Below, piece by piece: positions 45,205-56,765 of a stretch of DNA of 64,000 nucleotides. Both the position numbers and the translations under genes were made by a program. Numbering within the stretch: position 1 is the stretch's first letter; each line of letters opens with the position of its first letter. Source of the DNA: Gigaspora rosea (taxonomy: Eukaryota > Glomeromycota > Glomeromycetes > Diversisporales > Gigasporaceae); assembly GCA_003550325.1 (NCBI GenBank), contig QKWP01000073.1:7824-71823 (forward strand), given 5' to 3'. The notes beneath the pieces were generated by a model. The model did not search any database. It was given only the letters and a program-made list of their open reading frames with translations, and was not told the DNA's origin.

Positions 45205-45293
45205 CTGTGTTTAGCTAACAGTAAGGCCTTAAATAAAGATTGATTGGTAGTGGAAGGCCATCATAAAGTCAGAGTTTCTTTTCTTAATAGTTG

Positions 45294-45586
45294 TAATATA
45301 TTATTCTTTTTTTTTTTTTTTTTTTTTTGTTAAAGTTCCCGCTTTGGGTGAGAGTTTATTTAATCAAGCCTGTAGATCAAGGGCGCCTCTTTGAGCGCAC
45401 CTACAATTGAGTTACATTGAATGAGAGTACAACTAGCCACACGTACAACTTTTGGTTGTCTAATTTAAGTAGTCCGCCCGAAGGTTCTACACTAGTTGCC
45501 ATACCTACAACCCAACTAGGAGATTGCCTATTTAAACCCTCTGGTCCAACGCTTCGCATGTCAATCCTAATATATTATTCTTTTTT
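45294..45586 (-). mobile_element. SINE-like retroposon with A-tail and 19-bp target duplication
   Basis: TAATATATTATTCTTTTTT occurs at 45294-45312 and 45568-45586. Between them, read on the minus strand, is a 240-bp GC-richer body ending AACTTTAAC followed by a long A-run. A-tail plus long target duplication indicates target-primed reverse transcription. The 5' part has no convincing tRNA A and B boxes, so its origin is open. The plus frame at 45417-45647 is spurious. Confidence 0.75.
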
Positions 45587-46265
45587 GCATGTAATAATAT
45601 TAAATTTAATAAATGAAAAAGAGCAAGGTCTTAGTTATAAAAAGTAAAAAATTATATGAGGCCATGTAAGCCCAACACATCACAAGATGACCTGATAGTC
45701 ACCTGTTACATTTAACCAATCAAAATTGTGAAATTTAATTAAGAGAAGTAACAAAAATCAGATGATTTTTTAAAGGGAAAAAGAAGGTAAAAAAAGTTAA
45801 AATTATATATAAGGAACTAACTATATATATTAAGAGAAAGGGAGGGTAGACCTCTGATAAAAATTAATCAGGTGATTAATAATACTGCTCTAATTCCAGA
45901 TCAGTCTGAAAATCAAAACAAATGATTAAACTCAATTATCTCAAAATAAAATATATGTAAAAAAGGGCTGTTTTAATACGTAATACCCATATAATTGATA
46001 ATTTTAAATTACTATCAAAATAATATTTGCAATTGCAGAATTGGTAATTTTAATATATTAACTAATAACTATATAATGTGAAAGATTTATTTTACAGTGT
46101 AATAGTTGAATTATAAAAAAAAGAAATAATCTAATTCAACAAAATTTTTTTATTTGAATTCTATTGTTACAACTAACTATAGCTTTCAATATAGTACTTG
46201 CAACATACAGCGACAGGGATCTTGTAAGGGTTAGAGAAGATATAAAGTGGTATGCAAGTAGAATA
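45587..46265. other. No gene recognised
   Basis: AT-rich spacer between the SINE-like element and the pogo/Tigger element. No frame or repeat of note. Confidence 0.45.
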
Positions 46266-47060
46266 CAGTCAGACCTCTCTAAGTGCATACTGTCGGGACC
46301 GACCCCGAGGTATGCATTTAGGGAGGGTTGCATTTAGAGAGTAACCAATAAAATTGCTGCATTATGGCATATATCATATGCGCGTATTTATAAAATTTGA
46401 CCTTTTTTTAGATCCCCAGATCTGCAAATTATCACATGATGATTGGTTATAAATTACAATTTCACCCAAAAATATCCGTCAAATTTATTTTCCCATTTAA
46501 ATTATATATATCAAACCAATGAACCCACCTGGAAACCAATGAACGGAATCGCGTACAATGAAATAAAGACAGTATAGAATACAGGAATTTCAGTTTACTT
46601 AAATATTTATAAGTATTTTTTTTTACAATTTATTCGTTCTTTTAAGATCTACTCATTGCTTATTAATCTTTATTTTAATTGCTTTAATATAAATCGCTTT
46701 AATTTATTTCGGTAAGTATGAAGAAATTTTTTTTACAAAAATATGAATATAAATACTTATTTATTATGTTTAATTTAGTCTGTTTAAAAAATAAGGTCGC
46801 AATACTTACCGGTATTCAATACCTATTTAGTTTATTAATTAACTTAGAGCATCTAAATTAATAGGCCGGGCACGATTTTTAATTAGCAGAAAATAAATTC
46901 AGCCAATCAAGTTCATTATCACGATGAAAAAAAGATAATTAGAGACCATCTTTTTTAGCATAGAGTTCCAAAAAATATCCATATTTCACAACATGAATAT
47001 TCGACAAAATTATTGTGATTGTGACTGTACAAAAAGCTTTAACTTAGAACTGATGATGGG

Positions 47061-47194
47061 GGTTTTCAAGCACCTCAATCGATGGATCGAAGGCAAATTT
47101 TTAATTAGTCAGTAATTGAATAAACTAACCAATTTGGTCAGTTTATTCGATTAAAAAATTTGCCTTCAATCCATTAATTGAGGTGCTTGAGAAC
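47061..47194. repeat. Foldback, 60-bp arms
   Basis: TTTCAAGCACCTCAAT and ATTGAGGTGCTTGAGAA face each other, with AAGGCAAATTTTTAATTAG and its complement inside. Confidence 0.8.
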
Positions 47195-47519
47195 TTCGAC
47201 TATGAACTTCGACAGGAAAATTTGTATATATATTAGCCGGTTAATATTAATTAATAATCATTGATTATGCTATTTATCGATATAGTTTTAATAAAAATCA
47301 TATTTATACTGTATATTTATAATAACTAATAAAATAATATAAAAATTACAATATAAAATTTATTTTAATGCATTTATTTATAAAACTATATAATACAATA
47401 GATTCGTATATATCGGCAACAATACCGTAATCATGCTACAAATTTATAATATTACATTCTTAAAAAAATCTAACTGCCGTAATAGCCATGTTATGATCTC
47501 ATAGATCTATGCATTCTAC

Positions 47520-48085
47520 CATGATATAAGAACCCAGGAAAAGAAAGAAAAATTCATTTTGACAACCAAAAAAAAAAAGACTGAATACAAAAAAAACTGG
47601 TACTTAGCTTTAAGACCTATCTAAATTTAACACCCAGTCACTAATTTCAAGGCCTAGTCATTTATAGAATTCCGGTGTTAAATTAAAAACCTAGAAAAAG
47701 AAAGCGAAGTTGGTTTCAATAACCAAAAAAAAAAGACCAAAATACAGGGAACCGGTGCTTAGTTTCAAGACCCATTACAATTTCAACACTTGGACCCATT
47801 TCACCCTTCTCGGTGAAAACAAAGCTAAACACCGTCCAGGTTAAGTTTTCCAGATCACCATACCATTTTACCTTCACCGACGAACTATAAAACCTAGAAA
47901 AAAAAAGTCAGTTAAAAAAATGAAAAGCACAAAAAAAAATAAAACCAAGAGCTGGTACTTATCTTAGTACCAGTTCTAGGTTCAGATTTCTGGATCATTC
48001 TATTTTGCCTGCACTGGCAAACTACAAAAACGATCCAGAGAAGTCAACGTAGTATTCTTGTGAAGCGTACTTTTGTCCTTCTAAG
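47520..48085 (-). repeat. Tandem exon-intron-like repeats (minus strand)
   Basis: Read on the minus strand, three units of about 180 bp each have TTTTTCTAG before GTTTT, an exon-like stretch of about 90-130 nt ending AAACTAA or AAGATAA, then GTACC or GCACC starting a pyrimidine-rich intron-like stretch of 60-80 nt. Both exon-like and intron-like parts are repeated. No long open frame now; probably a decayed repeat-exon gene. Confidence 0.45.
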
Positions 48086-48352
48086 ATCCAGAGAAGTTAA
48101 TGTATTGGCTAATGCTGTTCACCTTTCTGATCCAAATTTATTATTCTAAGATCCATATATATATAGTCAATACACGTTAAAAATTTAAAATTTTTAATAT
48201 CAAATTTATGAAATTTGATTGGTTAATCTTAGTGTCAAATTACTGACACACTATATCCATCAAATTTAAGTGCATCAAAATTTTAGGGTGATCTACAAAT
48301 CCGTGCATATGTATGTCACGTGATAGGATTATCGGTCAATAATTTAGCCTTA

Positions 48353-48506
48353 GCGATTTAACCTTTAAATGATTTAAACCTTTAAGCGATTTAACCTTTA
48401 AGCGATTTAACCTTTAAACGATTTAACCTTTAAGCAATTTAACCTTTAAGCAATTTAACCTTTAAGCGATTTAACATTTAAGTGATTTAACCTTTAAGTG
48501 ATTTGT
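48353..48506. repeat. 17-bp minisatellite TTTAACCTTTAAGCGAT
   Basis: About nine units with single-base variants (AAGCAAT, AAATGAT, AAGTGAT). Not coding. Confidence 0.9.
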
Positions 48507-48991
48507 AGTATATTAAAGTAGTCCTTAATTTTTTTTTTTTTTGAACCCAAAGTTTATTAACACTTAACCATTCGTTTATACTCAATTTTAAGTTACACTT
48601 TCGATTTTGCCTTTAGTCATTTAGCTTCGCATAACATATAACTTTTAACAATAAAGTGGAGTGTTCTATACTTTATTAAAATTTTTATAAGATATTCAAG
48701 ATCTAGCTCTACTTTAATACATATATTTTAAAGACCTTGTTAACTAAATGTTATATCGTTTAAAAACTCTTCTGCTCTTTGATCGGTGAGGGAGGGGAAT
48801 AAACGAAGCTCAATAAACCTTAATTAGGTTCAAGTTAACAAGCCGAAATAAAAAAAGATAAGTTTTTTTTTACGTTTAATTTGAGCCATTATTACTTCAG
48901 GTGCCTAATTAACTAATTAAATTTTTTGTTTAATAGGGAGTTTCAAAGGTAGAGGGTCAATATTATAAAAATTTTTTATTACATACGTACA
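48507..48991. other. No gene; T-run at 48527
   Basis: A 15-base T-run followed by GAACCCAAAGTTTATTAA could be the tail of a truncated retroposon, but no duplication is evident. It lies 3' of the transposase gene. Confidence 0.35.
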
Positions 48992-50754
48992 TTATATGAT
49001 CCGCTCAAAGAAAGTTTCTATACTTAATTGCTTAAACGAAGCAATCCGGAATTTCCTTACTAGCCCAGACAGTTTTGATAAAGCTGAGTCATGTTCTGTC
49101 TGAGCTACATCACTAAGGTCTTGTTGCATGAGGTACAACTCTAGTAAACGTATAGCATCTAACGCTTCATTGTGAGCAACTTGGGGTAATTCCATACTAT
49201 CATCTTCCTCATCGCTTTCAACTATTTCAAGTTCTTGGTATGTGGCTTGATTTATAATTTCCTGGTTGTTTAGTATTTCAGCTACATATCTTTCCTCCAA
49301 ATAATTAATATATTCCTCTAAACTCATCATGTTTGAAAAATTGAGCCTTTCTATATTGTTTTGCAATTCTTCCATCAAATTATTATCATCATCAAAGGCG
49401 ATCTCCTCTTCCTCCTCCTCCTCGTCATTATCATTACTTTGACCAACTGGAAGAATTTTTGTATGCCGAAAACAATTTTGTATTGTTTCTGATGATACTT
49501 TTCTCCATGCTCGTGCAATAAATTTTACAGCAGTAAGAACATCCATTTTATTATCATCACTTTTTCCAGATTCATATTGATCAAGTAACCATTTAATAAA
49601 ATAACTTCGATAGCAACGCTTAAAAGACATAATGATCCCAGCATCCATAGGTTGTATACGAGATGTCGTATGTGGAAGAAGGGTATGAACGGTTGTGTTA
49701 TACAGTCTTAAGTTGCTATAGGAATGATATTTTGGACCATCAATTAAAAGAATTACTTTGTGACTAGCCATTTTTTGATCAAATTTTTTAAGCCATTTTT
49801 GAAACAGCATGCTTGTCATCTATGCATTTTTACTTGCATCATATGTAACACCAAGACTGTGACGTTTGATGGATTTAAAGCAACGTGGATTAGATGACTT
49901 ATCTATAATGAATGGCATTAGTTTATCTGTTCCATTGGCATTAACACAAAGTGCTATAGTTAGTCGTTCTTTACTTTTTTTTTCCCTTAAAACGAATAGT
50001 TGCTAGAGTAGTGTCCGGTCTAGTCTTAAAAAAGAAAAAAATTAATTAAGATAAGTATTAATGATAAGTTATACCGTATTTGCACGTAATAACGCCCCTT
50101 GCGCGTTATGTTAATTTTTTTAAAAAGTCAAAATTCAAATTTACGCCCAGCCTGCTATTATGCACAAATACAGCAATGTAATTTATTTATTTAATACTGA
50201 TAAAATAAGCCAGTCTCATCCATATTGTAAATGTCTTTTAGATCATAATCTTTTAAAATACTTCTTAATCGAGGAATAGCAGCTTCAATAACTGCATCAT
50301 CTACAGAGGCATCCTCTCCATGTTTTGCTATTCGTCTTAAGCCATGTCTTTTTTTGAATTTGTCCAGCCAACTATGGGAGAACTTGAAATCACTTTTGGG
50401 TATATGTAGCAACTTAGCAAAATTTTTTGCTTTTTCTATTATAATTTCGTCAGATAGTACTATACTTTCTTGACTTTGTAAAATCCATTCAATCAATGCA
50501 TTTTCAAGTTCTGGATGTTGAACTGTCCTTTGTCTTTTTGCGGAAAGGTTTTCACCTATTGTTTCTTTATTTTTTAATAGACGGCTAATGGTACTTTGAT
50601 GAACGTCAAGATCCATGGTTTGTTTTACCCAACCGATGAGATCAGTTTGAGTAATTTGAGGATGTTTTTCTTTATGTGCAAGAATAGTTTTTCTTTGTTC
50701 ATTTGTTAAAGTAGTTTTAGTTTCTTTAGATTTCGAAGAAGATATTTCCGATTA
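48992..50754 (-). pseudogene. pogo/Tigger-type DDE transposase
   Basis: The N-terminal CENP-B/psq helix-turn-helix (TLTNEQRKTILAHKEKHPQI, DLDVHQSTISRLLKNK) binds the transposon ends. The second CENP-B-type domain follows (FKFSHSWLDKFKKRHGLRR). The DDE core has IYNMDETGLFY (first Asp), VILLIDGPKYHS (second Asp) and RIQPMDAGII (third Asp), so the DDD triad is present. An acidic C-terminal tail ends at 48992. Interruptions: a MITE plus intron-like sequence at about 50030-50195 after GLFYQ, and an in-frame TAG near 49817 where W is expected. The frame is open upstream to 50754 without an ATG before MDLDV (50616), so the true start is unclear. The nearest TIRs, 46266 and 52377, presumably belong to it. 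Confidence 0.8.
50072..50175. mobile_element. Small MITE inside the transposase gene
   Basis: ACCGTATTTGCACGTAATAA and the complementary TTATGCACAAATACAGCA bound about 100 bp. GCGTTATTAC-type termini recur at 51109-51372. Confidence 0.6.
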
Positions 50755-51039
50755 ATATAATAAAGTTCTAGCTTTACAGATATCAAGAACTTTGTAAGTC
50801 GGGTAAATATATCTCTCTTTTATTTGTAATTCAACAACTATTCATTTTGCCTACTTAAGATAATCTAACTTATTATTTACAACAATAAGATGAGAGCGAT
50901 TTTATTATTATAGAATGCGCTAAACCGTTTATATCAAAAGGCTTTTTATAATTCTCATAATAATTAAGATAGGTTTATGTATCGAATGTTTTTGAATATT
51001 TTTTTTATTATATTTATCAAATTTTAGAATAGTAACTCA

Positions 51040-51660
51040 TATTAAATTGGATCTAGGACTAAGATAACAAAAAAAATTGGACTCAGACCAGAGCAACAAA
51101 GAAAAGAATATCGTATTTTCGCGAAATAACGGGAATGGGCGTTATTTAGAAAATTGCACCCCTCTAAAATAGTATGCGAGGCTTCAAAATAACGCCCATG
51201 CGCGTCCCTAAATAACGCGCACTCCATATATACGGCATAGATATCATTACTTGGAATAACAGGTTTATTAAAATCAATCCTTGTTTCGATATAATGGCCA
51301 TGCGTGTACTCTTATTAATGTGCATGTATTCAAAATAACGCACAGGTAGGCGTTATTTCGCGAAAATATGGTAGATATATCGATTCTATTTTATATACAA
51401 TACTTTTGATTTTTTTTATAATCAAGTGCGAGAATACTAATTTCATAATTCGTATTTAATTAGATCCAGAGCCGGGGTGATAAAGAAAATTAGTTCCAGG
51501 GCCAGGGCAAAAAAGAAAATAAGTAAATAGATATACATCAATTGCTTATTTTATTTTTTTTTGGTTTAATTTAGAATACTAATTTGGATCCAGGGCCAGG
51601 GCGATAAAAAAAGTTAAACTAGGGCCAGGGCAACAAAGAAAAACTGATAGTATAAATGCA
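51040..51660. repeat. GCGTTATTTCGCG MITE and GGGCCAGGGC repeats
   Basis: Bases 51109-51372 are bounded by TATCGTATTTTCGCGAAATA and TATTTCGCGAAAATATGGTA, with a second partial terminus near 51190-51240, so probably two overlapping MITEs. Around them, units of about 31 bp with ATCCAGGGCCAGGGCGATAA recur at 51045, 51079, 51469, 51500, 51585 and 51616. Non-coding. Confidence 0.55.
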
Positions 51661-52264
51661 TGATAATGTATAATGTATATCCATACGTACGTATGTACAT
51701 ATACACCTATTGTGTTAAATTCATATCACGTTATTGTTTATCTTTTTTTTAATTTTCGCATATGTCTTACCTTTTTATCGTATGCCACCATAATTGCCCT
51801 AGAGCAAATTGCTGAAGTTCGGGTATATCACACGCTTATAATCCTTACTAACCAAATAATCTTTAAATTCGGGTTACCTATAACACCTGAACTTCAGAGT
51901 GTAAGTGTACTAAAATATAGAAAAATTAGTGACTAAAAAACATAGTCTTTTTTTTTTGGTTAAATTTGTACCAAAATTTTATTTAATTGAAATGTAAAGT
52001 TTAAATAGTTAAGCTTTTAATAAAAATCGATTTTAAACTTTATCTAAAATAAATATGAAATAATGCGCAGAGGTGTCTAAATTAATACTAATTTGGTCAT
52101 TATTCAAAATAATGCCCCTGTGCGCTTATACAGTATATAAGCCAAATAAGGATAATTTACATTTTATATTTGATAGAATTACTTCGATTTGATTGGCTAA
52201 TGATCATGTGATATGCATTTATAGAAGGATTTATATAGACGGGCGCAAGCAAATAGTATGCATA
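51661..52264. other. No gene; small inverted element near 52057-52134
   Basis: ATAATGCGCAGAGGTG and CCCCTGTGCGCTTAT are inverted ends of about 80 bp. The plus frame at 51673-51936 shows no motif. Confidence 0.4.
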
Positions 52265-52664
52265 TGCAGAATAAAGAATATGCATTTATTTATTAAGCCC
52301 GTTAATGGGCCAGTTAATTTATATGCATTTAAAGAGGTTATGCATTTAAGGGGGATGCATTTAGAGAGGTCTGACTGTATTACTTTACTAGAGCAGTTTA
52401 TTAAATATTTATTAAAGGACAAGAGAGTATTTATTTGGCAAAGATATATTTTATTTATTTTGAGTACAATATTTAAAAGATAGAACTTTTCCTAATAATT
52501 TGGAGAAAGTAGAAAGAAAATCTGAGTCTAAAGCTAAAAGCTAATATACAGAAGAGCAGAAAGCTAAAGTTAATATATTCTTTAAAAATATGCATAAGTA
52601 AAAGTAGAAAAATAGAACAGTAAAGTAGAAAAGTAAAATATAAAAGTATAAAAGTATAAAAGTA

Positions 52665-53312
52665 CAGTCAAACCTTCATAAAGAGAGCCAATTAAATTGC
52701 AGCTTTAAAAATTAGATCATCAAATTTGTATAACTTCTACTAAAAACTATATAACCTATCTTAAATACTAAAATTTGATTGGCTATATGCCTTTAAAGAG
52801 GTTAGTGTGATATAAAATATTATTTAAGAGAACATGTATTTACATAGGGATACATTGGTCTGAAAAAAACTGGTCCAGGACCGGTCCTGAACTAGGACCG
52901 ATAAGTACCATGGGACCATTAAAGGCTGTTCCTGGGACCAGTCCTTGTAAACAAAACTGTGATATTTGTATCACCCAATCAAATTTCTTGATTGGGTATA
53001 ATGTAGATCATATGATATTTGTTTACATCTGACAGTAAATAATTACGTCATTTTTGGCCAATAAAATCTTATGTATTATGATTGACGTAATCATTAAAGG
53101 ACCATTATGGGACCGAAGGACTGAACTAAACCAGGATATAAATACTATAATAACGGTCCTTTTAGGGACCGGACCAGATCAAACTGATGCAACCCTACAT
53201 ATACAGAATATAGAACTTGTATTTAGCACTAATAACATTTTACAGACAAAAAAATAATATGCATTTAGAAAGAATTGTATTTATGGAAGTTGCATATATA
53301 GATGTTTGACTG
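52665..53312. mobile_element. Tigger-type MITE with TA site, containing a nested element
   Basis: The ends CAGTCAAACCTTCATAAAGA and ATATAGATGTTTGACTG are next to TA on both sides. Internal TATGCATTT motifs relate it to the 6.1-kb element. Nested at 52845-53197 is an element with ends TAGGGATACATTGGTCTG and CTGATGCAACCCTA and inner GGACCGGTCC blocks; its 8-bp flanks TATTTACA and CATATACA match at six positions (hAT-like). The plus frame at 53054-53257 is incidental. Confidence 0.7.
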
Positions 53313-53347
53313 TATAAAAGTATAAAAGTATAAAAGATCATTTTATA

Positions 53348-53928
53348 CTAGTAGGGTAGCAATCATTTAATCAACAATCACCTCACCAATATAACATTTC
53401 ATTGACAATTGGGGTCTTTGCCTTGAAAATGACCTTATGGGACTATATAGATCTTATGAATAAAAATTAAAATTTCTAGCCATTCAGTAATCCAATTTAA
53501 ATAAACTTTTTTTTATTTTTTAGAGCTTAGTGAGTTTTACAAAATAAAAAAAGTTTATTTAAATTGGTTTACTGGGTGGCTAGAAACTTTAATTTTTATC
53601 TATAAGATCTACATAGTCCCGTAAGGTTATTTTCAAGGCAAAAACTCCAATTATTCACTGACAAGTTCATTTTACTAACAATTATTTTACCGAAGCTCAT
53701 TTCATCAACAAAGTATTTCTGGTCATTGTCATTAGGGTCAGGTAAAATTAGGTAGAATTAGAGCTAAAGTTAGTGTGCTTTTTGAAAAAAAACTTGTCGA
53801 TAAAATGAACTTCAGTGAAACAAACTGTCAGTAAAATGAACCTGTTGGTAAGTATTTGTCAGTGAAATATTATATTAACGAAGTGATTGTTGGTGAAATA
53901 ATACAAACCCATACTAGTATTCTATTAT
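53348..53928. mobile_element. Element with 60-bp inverted ends and inner foldback
   Basis: The outer ends ACTAGTAGGGTAGCAATC and ACAAACCCATACTAGT are inverted, as are CAACAATCACCTCACCAA and TTGGTGAAATAAT-type inner parts. Bases 53412-53655 form a foldback with 115-bp arms whose centre carries the AAACTTTTTTTTATTTTT core of the 11.2-12.6 kb palindromes. Confidence 0.7.
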
Positions 53929-54338
53929 TTTGTGTCTCTTTTTATATTATGCTAAAATATCCTTGAAATGTTCTAGCTTCCAATAATAAGAAACTATTCT
54001 ATAACATTTTTGTTCCTTTTAAAAATTAACTCTATGAGTTTCCAATTTTATTAATCTGTCAAAATCATCCACTGATAGCTTATTCAAGCTACTAAGAGAA
54101 ATATACTATGCCTGGTACAATTTCACGAGGTCTTGGTATTTAAAGATCTAATAAGCTCATTTAGTTTCTTTCCAAATTTTATTTGTTTGGCACAATCCTA
54201 GGAAAGCTTTAATCTGTTCTCTTATTTCTTTGAAAACCATAGGATCACTTTGAAACTCTTCTTAAAGTCTTCCCAAGTAGTAGCATGCTTCAAAAGTCCG
54301 AACTTGTTTTTCTTTTTGATTTTCTTATGTTTTTTAAT
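53929..54338. other. No gene recognised
   Basis: AT-rich spacer with no frame, repeat or RNA gene that I can support. Confidence 0.45.
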
Positions 54339-54716
54339 TTAAGGGTAGAGTGAACGTAGATCAATTTTCATATAATCTACGTGGTACTATAAGATTTTAT
54401 ATAGAAATTAAACACATGCTCCTGATAAATCTTTTTAGAAATGTGACCAATTTTAACAAAAATTTGGTATTACGTAGAATGAGCCCTTATTTTCATAGTC
54501 GTGTAATTCTAGAACTCATAATATTTGAAAAAATCCACTTTTATATATTGATAAAAAAAACTTAGATAGGCCTAAATTTTTTTAGATAGCACAAAAAATT
54601 GCTAATTCTGATTGGTCAGATCACGTTGTTTGCAATCATGATTGGTCAATCACATGATTTAATATGATTACAATGTGATTACTATTAGAAATGATCTATG
54701 TTCATCCTACCCTTAA
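54339..54716. mobile_element. TTAA-site MITE (piggyBac-like), 378 bp
   Basis: TTAAGGGTAGAGTGAACGTA and the complementary CATCCTACCCTTAA bound the element. TTAA is present once at each end as a target duplication. Non-coding; the frame at 54350-54565 is internal. Same family as 39561 and 57598. Confidence 0.8.
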
Positions 54717-55494
54717 ATGCAAAATTATTTCATCAACTTGATCTTTTCAAGTGAAGGTTAGGAAAGGATTTGCTCAAAAAGGAGTATTGTATTTTTTTTC
54801 AGTCAGGTTACTGATAATTTTAGCAAATACAGTATCTGTTCTATGGGTAAGATCAATGTTGTCACTAAACATAGTCCAAGCTATATTTGGCAAACTCAAA
54901 CAATTTTGAACATTGTCCAATGTCCATGTCCAAATTATATCCAAGTAAATAGATTGTTACCAGACAATGTTCGCACAATATTTGTCAAATACAAACATTG
55001 TCCAATATCTAAAAAAAATTTATAAGTTTACAATTTGTAGTACTATTTGAAATATTTAACTTGTAAATCTTTGCAATATATTGAATATTTTGAAAAATTG
55101 CCAAAATTTGTATATATTGTGTATTAGAAAAAAATATAAACAAAAAATTGTGAAAGAATTTGCAAAACAAAATATTTTAAATTTATTGCACATGAAATAT
55201 TTTGAAAAAAATATTTTTTATAATTTTGAAAAATTTTGAAAAAATTCAGAATATTGCAAAAAATATTGCAATAAACTGCAATATTAACTATTTTCAATAT
55301 CATAATGAAAATCAATGTTTTGAAATATTCGAAATATTTTAAAATATTTTGAAATATTTCAAAATATTTTAAAATATTTTGAAATATTTTGTATTTTTAT
55401 TTTTATACATTTATTAAAAATAACATATTTACATATTATATTATTACTTACATATACATTATATATTTATACAATATTTTTATATTACTAAAAA
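54717..55494. other. No gene; AAATATTTTGAAATATTTC repeats at 55200-55395
   Basis: AT-rich with self-complementary GAAATATTTTG units. The frames at 54843-55025 and 55124-55315 have no motif. Confidence 0.45.
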
Positions 55495-56225
55495 CAAAAA
55501 ACCAAAACTACTACAGTACCTGCCAAACTATCAATACTCATAAAATTGCTTATAAAATTCTAAAACTACTATTGGTCCTAATATTGCCAAAATTTCTGTA
55601 TCAAAAGCTAAAACTACCACTAGTTCTAATGTTGCTAGAACTCTGTATCCAAAGCTAAAAAAAACTACCACTAGTTCTAATATTGCTAGAACTTCTGTAT
55701 TCAAAGCTAAAACTACTACTGGTTCTAATATTGCTAGAACTCTTGCATCTAAAGCTGATATAATTGATATAATTAGTTTAGAATCAAATAAAAAATATAC
55801 AAAATATATGAGAAAAATAAAGAAAAAGATTTTTACCTTTTTGCTTTCAATCAAATAAAATACTAACTATAGCTAAAAAACTTGCAATTGTTGATAGTTT
55901 CGTTTGTGATCCTTGAAAGCTAACTATTTTTGAAAGTTCATAATTAGCAGCAACTTAATTTCTGAAGTTCCTCAACTAAAGTAGATTATCTATATTTATA
56001 TCTAAAACTACTGCTAGTTTTAATATTGGCAGAACTTCTGTATTAAAGCCAAAACTATCACTAGTCCAAATATTGCCAGAACACCTGTATCTAAAACTAA
56101 TACTACCATGCTGCTAAAACTTCTATATCCAAAACCAAAACTATCACTGGTTCTAACTTAGCTAGAATATCTACAAACAAAGCTAAAACCACTACTGCTT
56201 TAATATTGCTGGTTTCAGAATCTCA
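55495..56225 (+). repeat. 48-bp tandem repeat, coding-like
   Basis: Five or more units of about 48 bp (CTAAAACTACTACTGGTTCT then AATATTGCTAGAAC and TTCTGTATCAAAAG) run from 55555 to 55755, with decayed units at 55990-56200. On the plus strand one frame stays open from about 55558 to 55857 and encodes repeats of AKTTTSSNIARTSVSK. On the minus strand another open frame (55531-55854) encodes repeats of LNTEVLAILELVVVLA. The hydrophilic Lys/Thr/Ser version looks the more likely protein, but no start is visible. Confidence 0.5.
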
Positions 56226-56765
56226 AGTCTAATTCCAATAAAGCAAAACTTTAAAAAGAAGAGAACCATTAGTAAAAACAAAAGACAAAACAAGAAACCC
56301 AAAAGAAAAAAAAGGTACTTATCTTCTAGCTTCAAGATCTTAAGCCCTGTTTTCAGGGCCTCAAGCCTGATTTTAATTACCTCCTCTGACAAAGCAAACT
56401 CCTGAAAAGAATAAGACAATTAGCAAAAAAAAAAAACAAAACAAGAAACACAAAAAAAAATAATACTTATTATTGTACAAGCCTTCAGCTTCAAGATCTC
56501 AAGCTTGATTTCAAGAGCTCATGCCTGGTTTCAAAACATATATTTATTTTTATTCTTTTCTCACAAAAATATTTAATCCTTTTAATTTAGAGATACAAAA
56601 GAGTTTTAATTTAATAACCTCAAGTTCAATTTCAATAAACTTCCTAACAAAACAAAACTCTAAAAAAAGAAAAAAAACCATTAGTAAAAACAAAAAAAAA
56701 TAATAAAAAAAAATATAATGAAAGATTGGTACTTATCTTTGTACTAGTTAAGATCTCAAGCCTAG
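56192..56765 (-). repeat. Tandem exon-intron-like repeats (minus strand)
   Basis: Read on the minus strand, exon-like blocks of about 70-85 nt recur, for example after TATTCTTTTCAG: FALSEEVIKIRLEALKTGLK, ending GAAGATAA before GTACC. Intron-like blocks of 70-80 nt start GTACC or GTATT, contain TTACTAAT or TGCTAAT and end TTTTTAAAG or TTTTCAG. At least three units are visible. The frame at 56192-56419 reads across one intron. It resembles the array at 47520-48085. Confidence 0.5.

Larger units (their letters stand above)
46266..52377 (-). mobile_element. pogo/Tigger DNA transposon, 6.1 kb, TA target site
   Basis: The ends are CAGTCAGACCTCTCTAA at 46266 and TTAGAGAGGTCTGACTG at 52361-52377, each next to TA. 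TATGCATTTA motifs repeat inside both ends. The pogo-type transposase lies inside on the minus strand. The element is long for its family because it hosts further repeats and MITEs (47061-47194 foldback, 47520-48080 exon repeats, 48353 minisatellite, 50072 and 51109 MITEs). Short frames at 46136-46333 and 52193-52483 cover the terminal repeats. Confidence 0.8.

Noticed and set aside
48527-48780. Second SINE-like insertion after the T-run
   Set aside because: No matching target duplication and no similarity to the body at 45313-45567 that I can establish.
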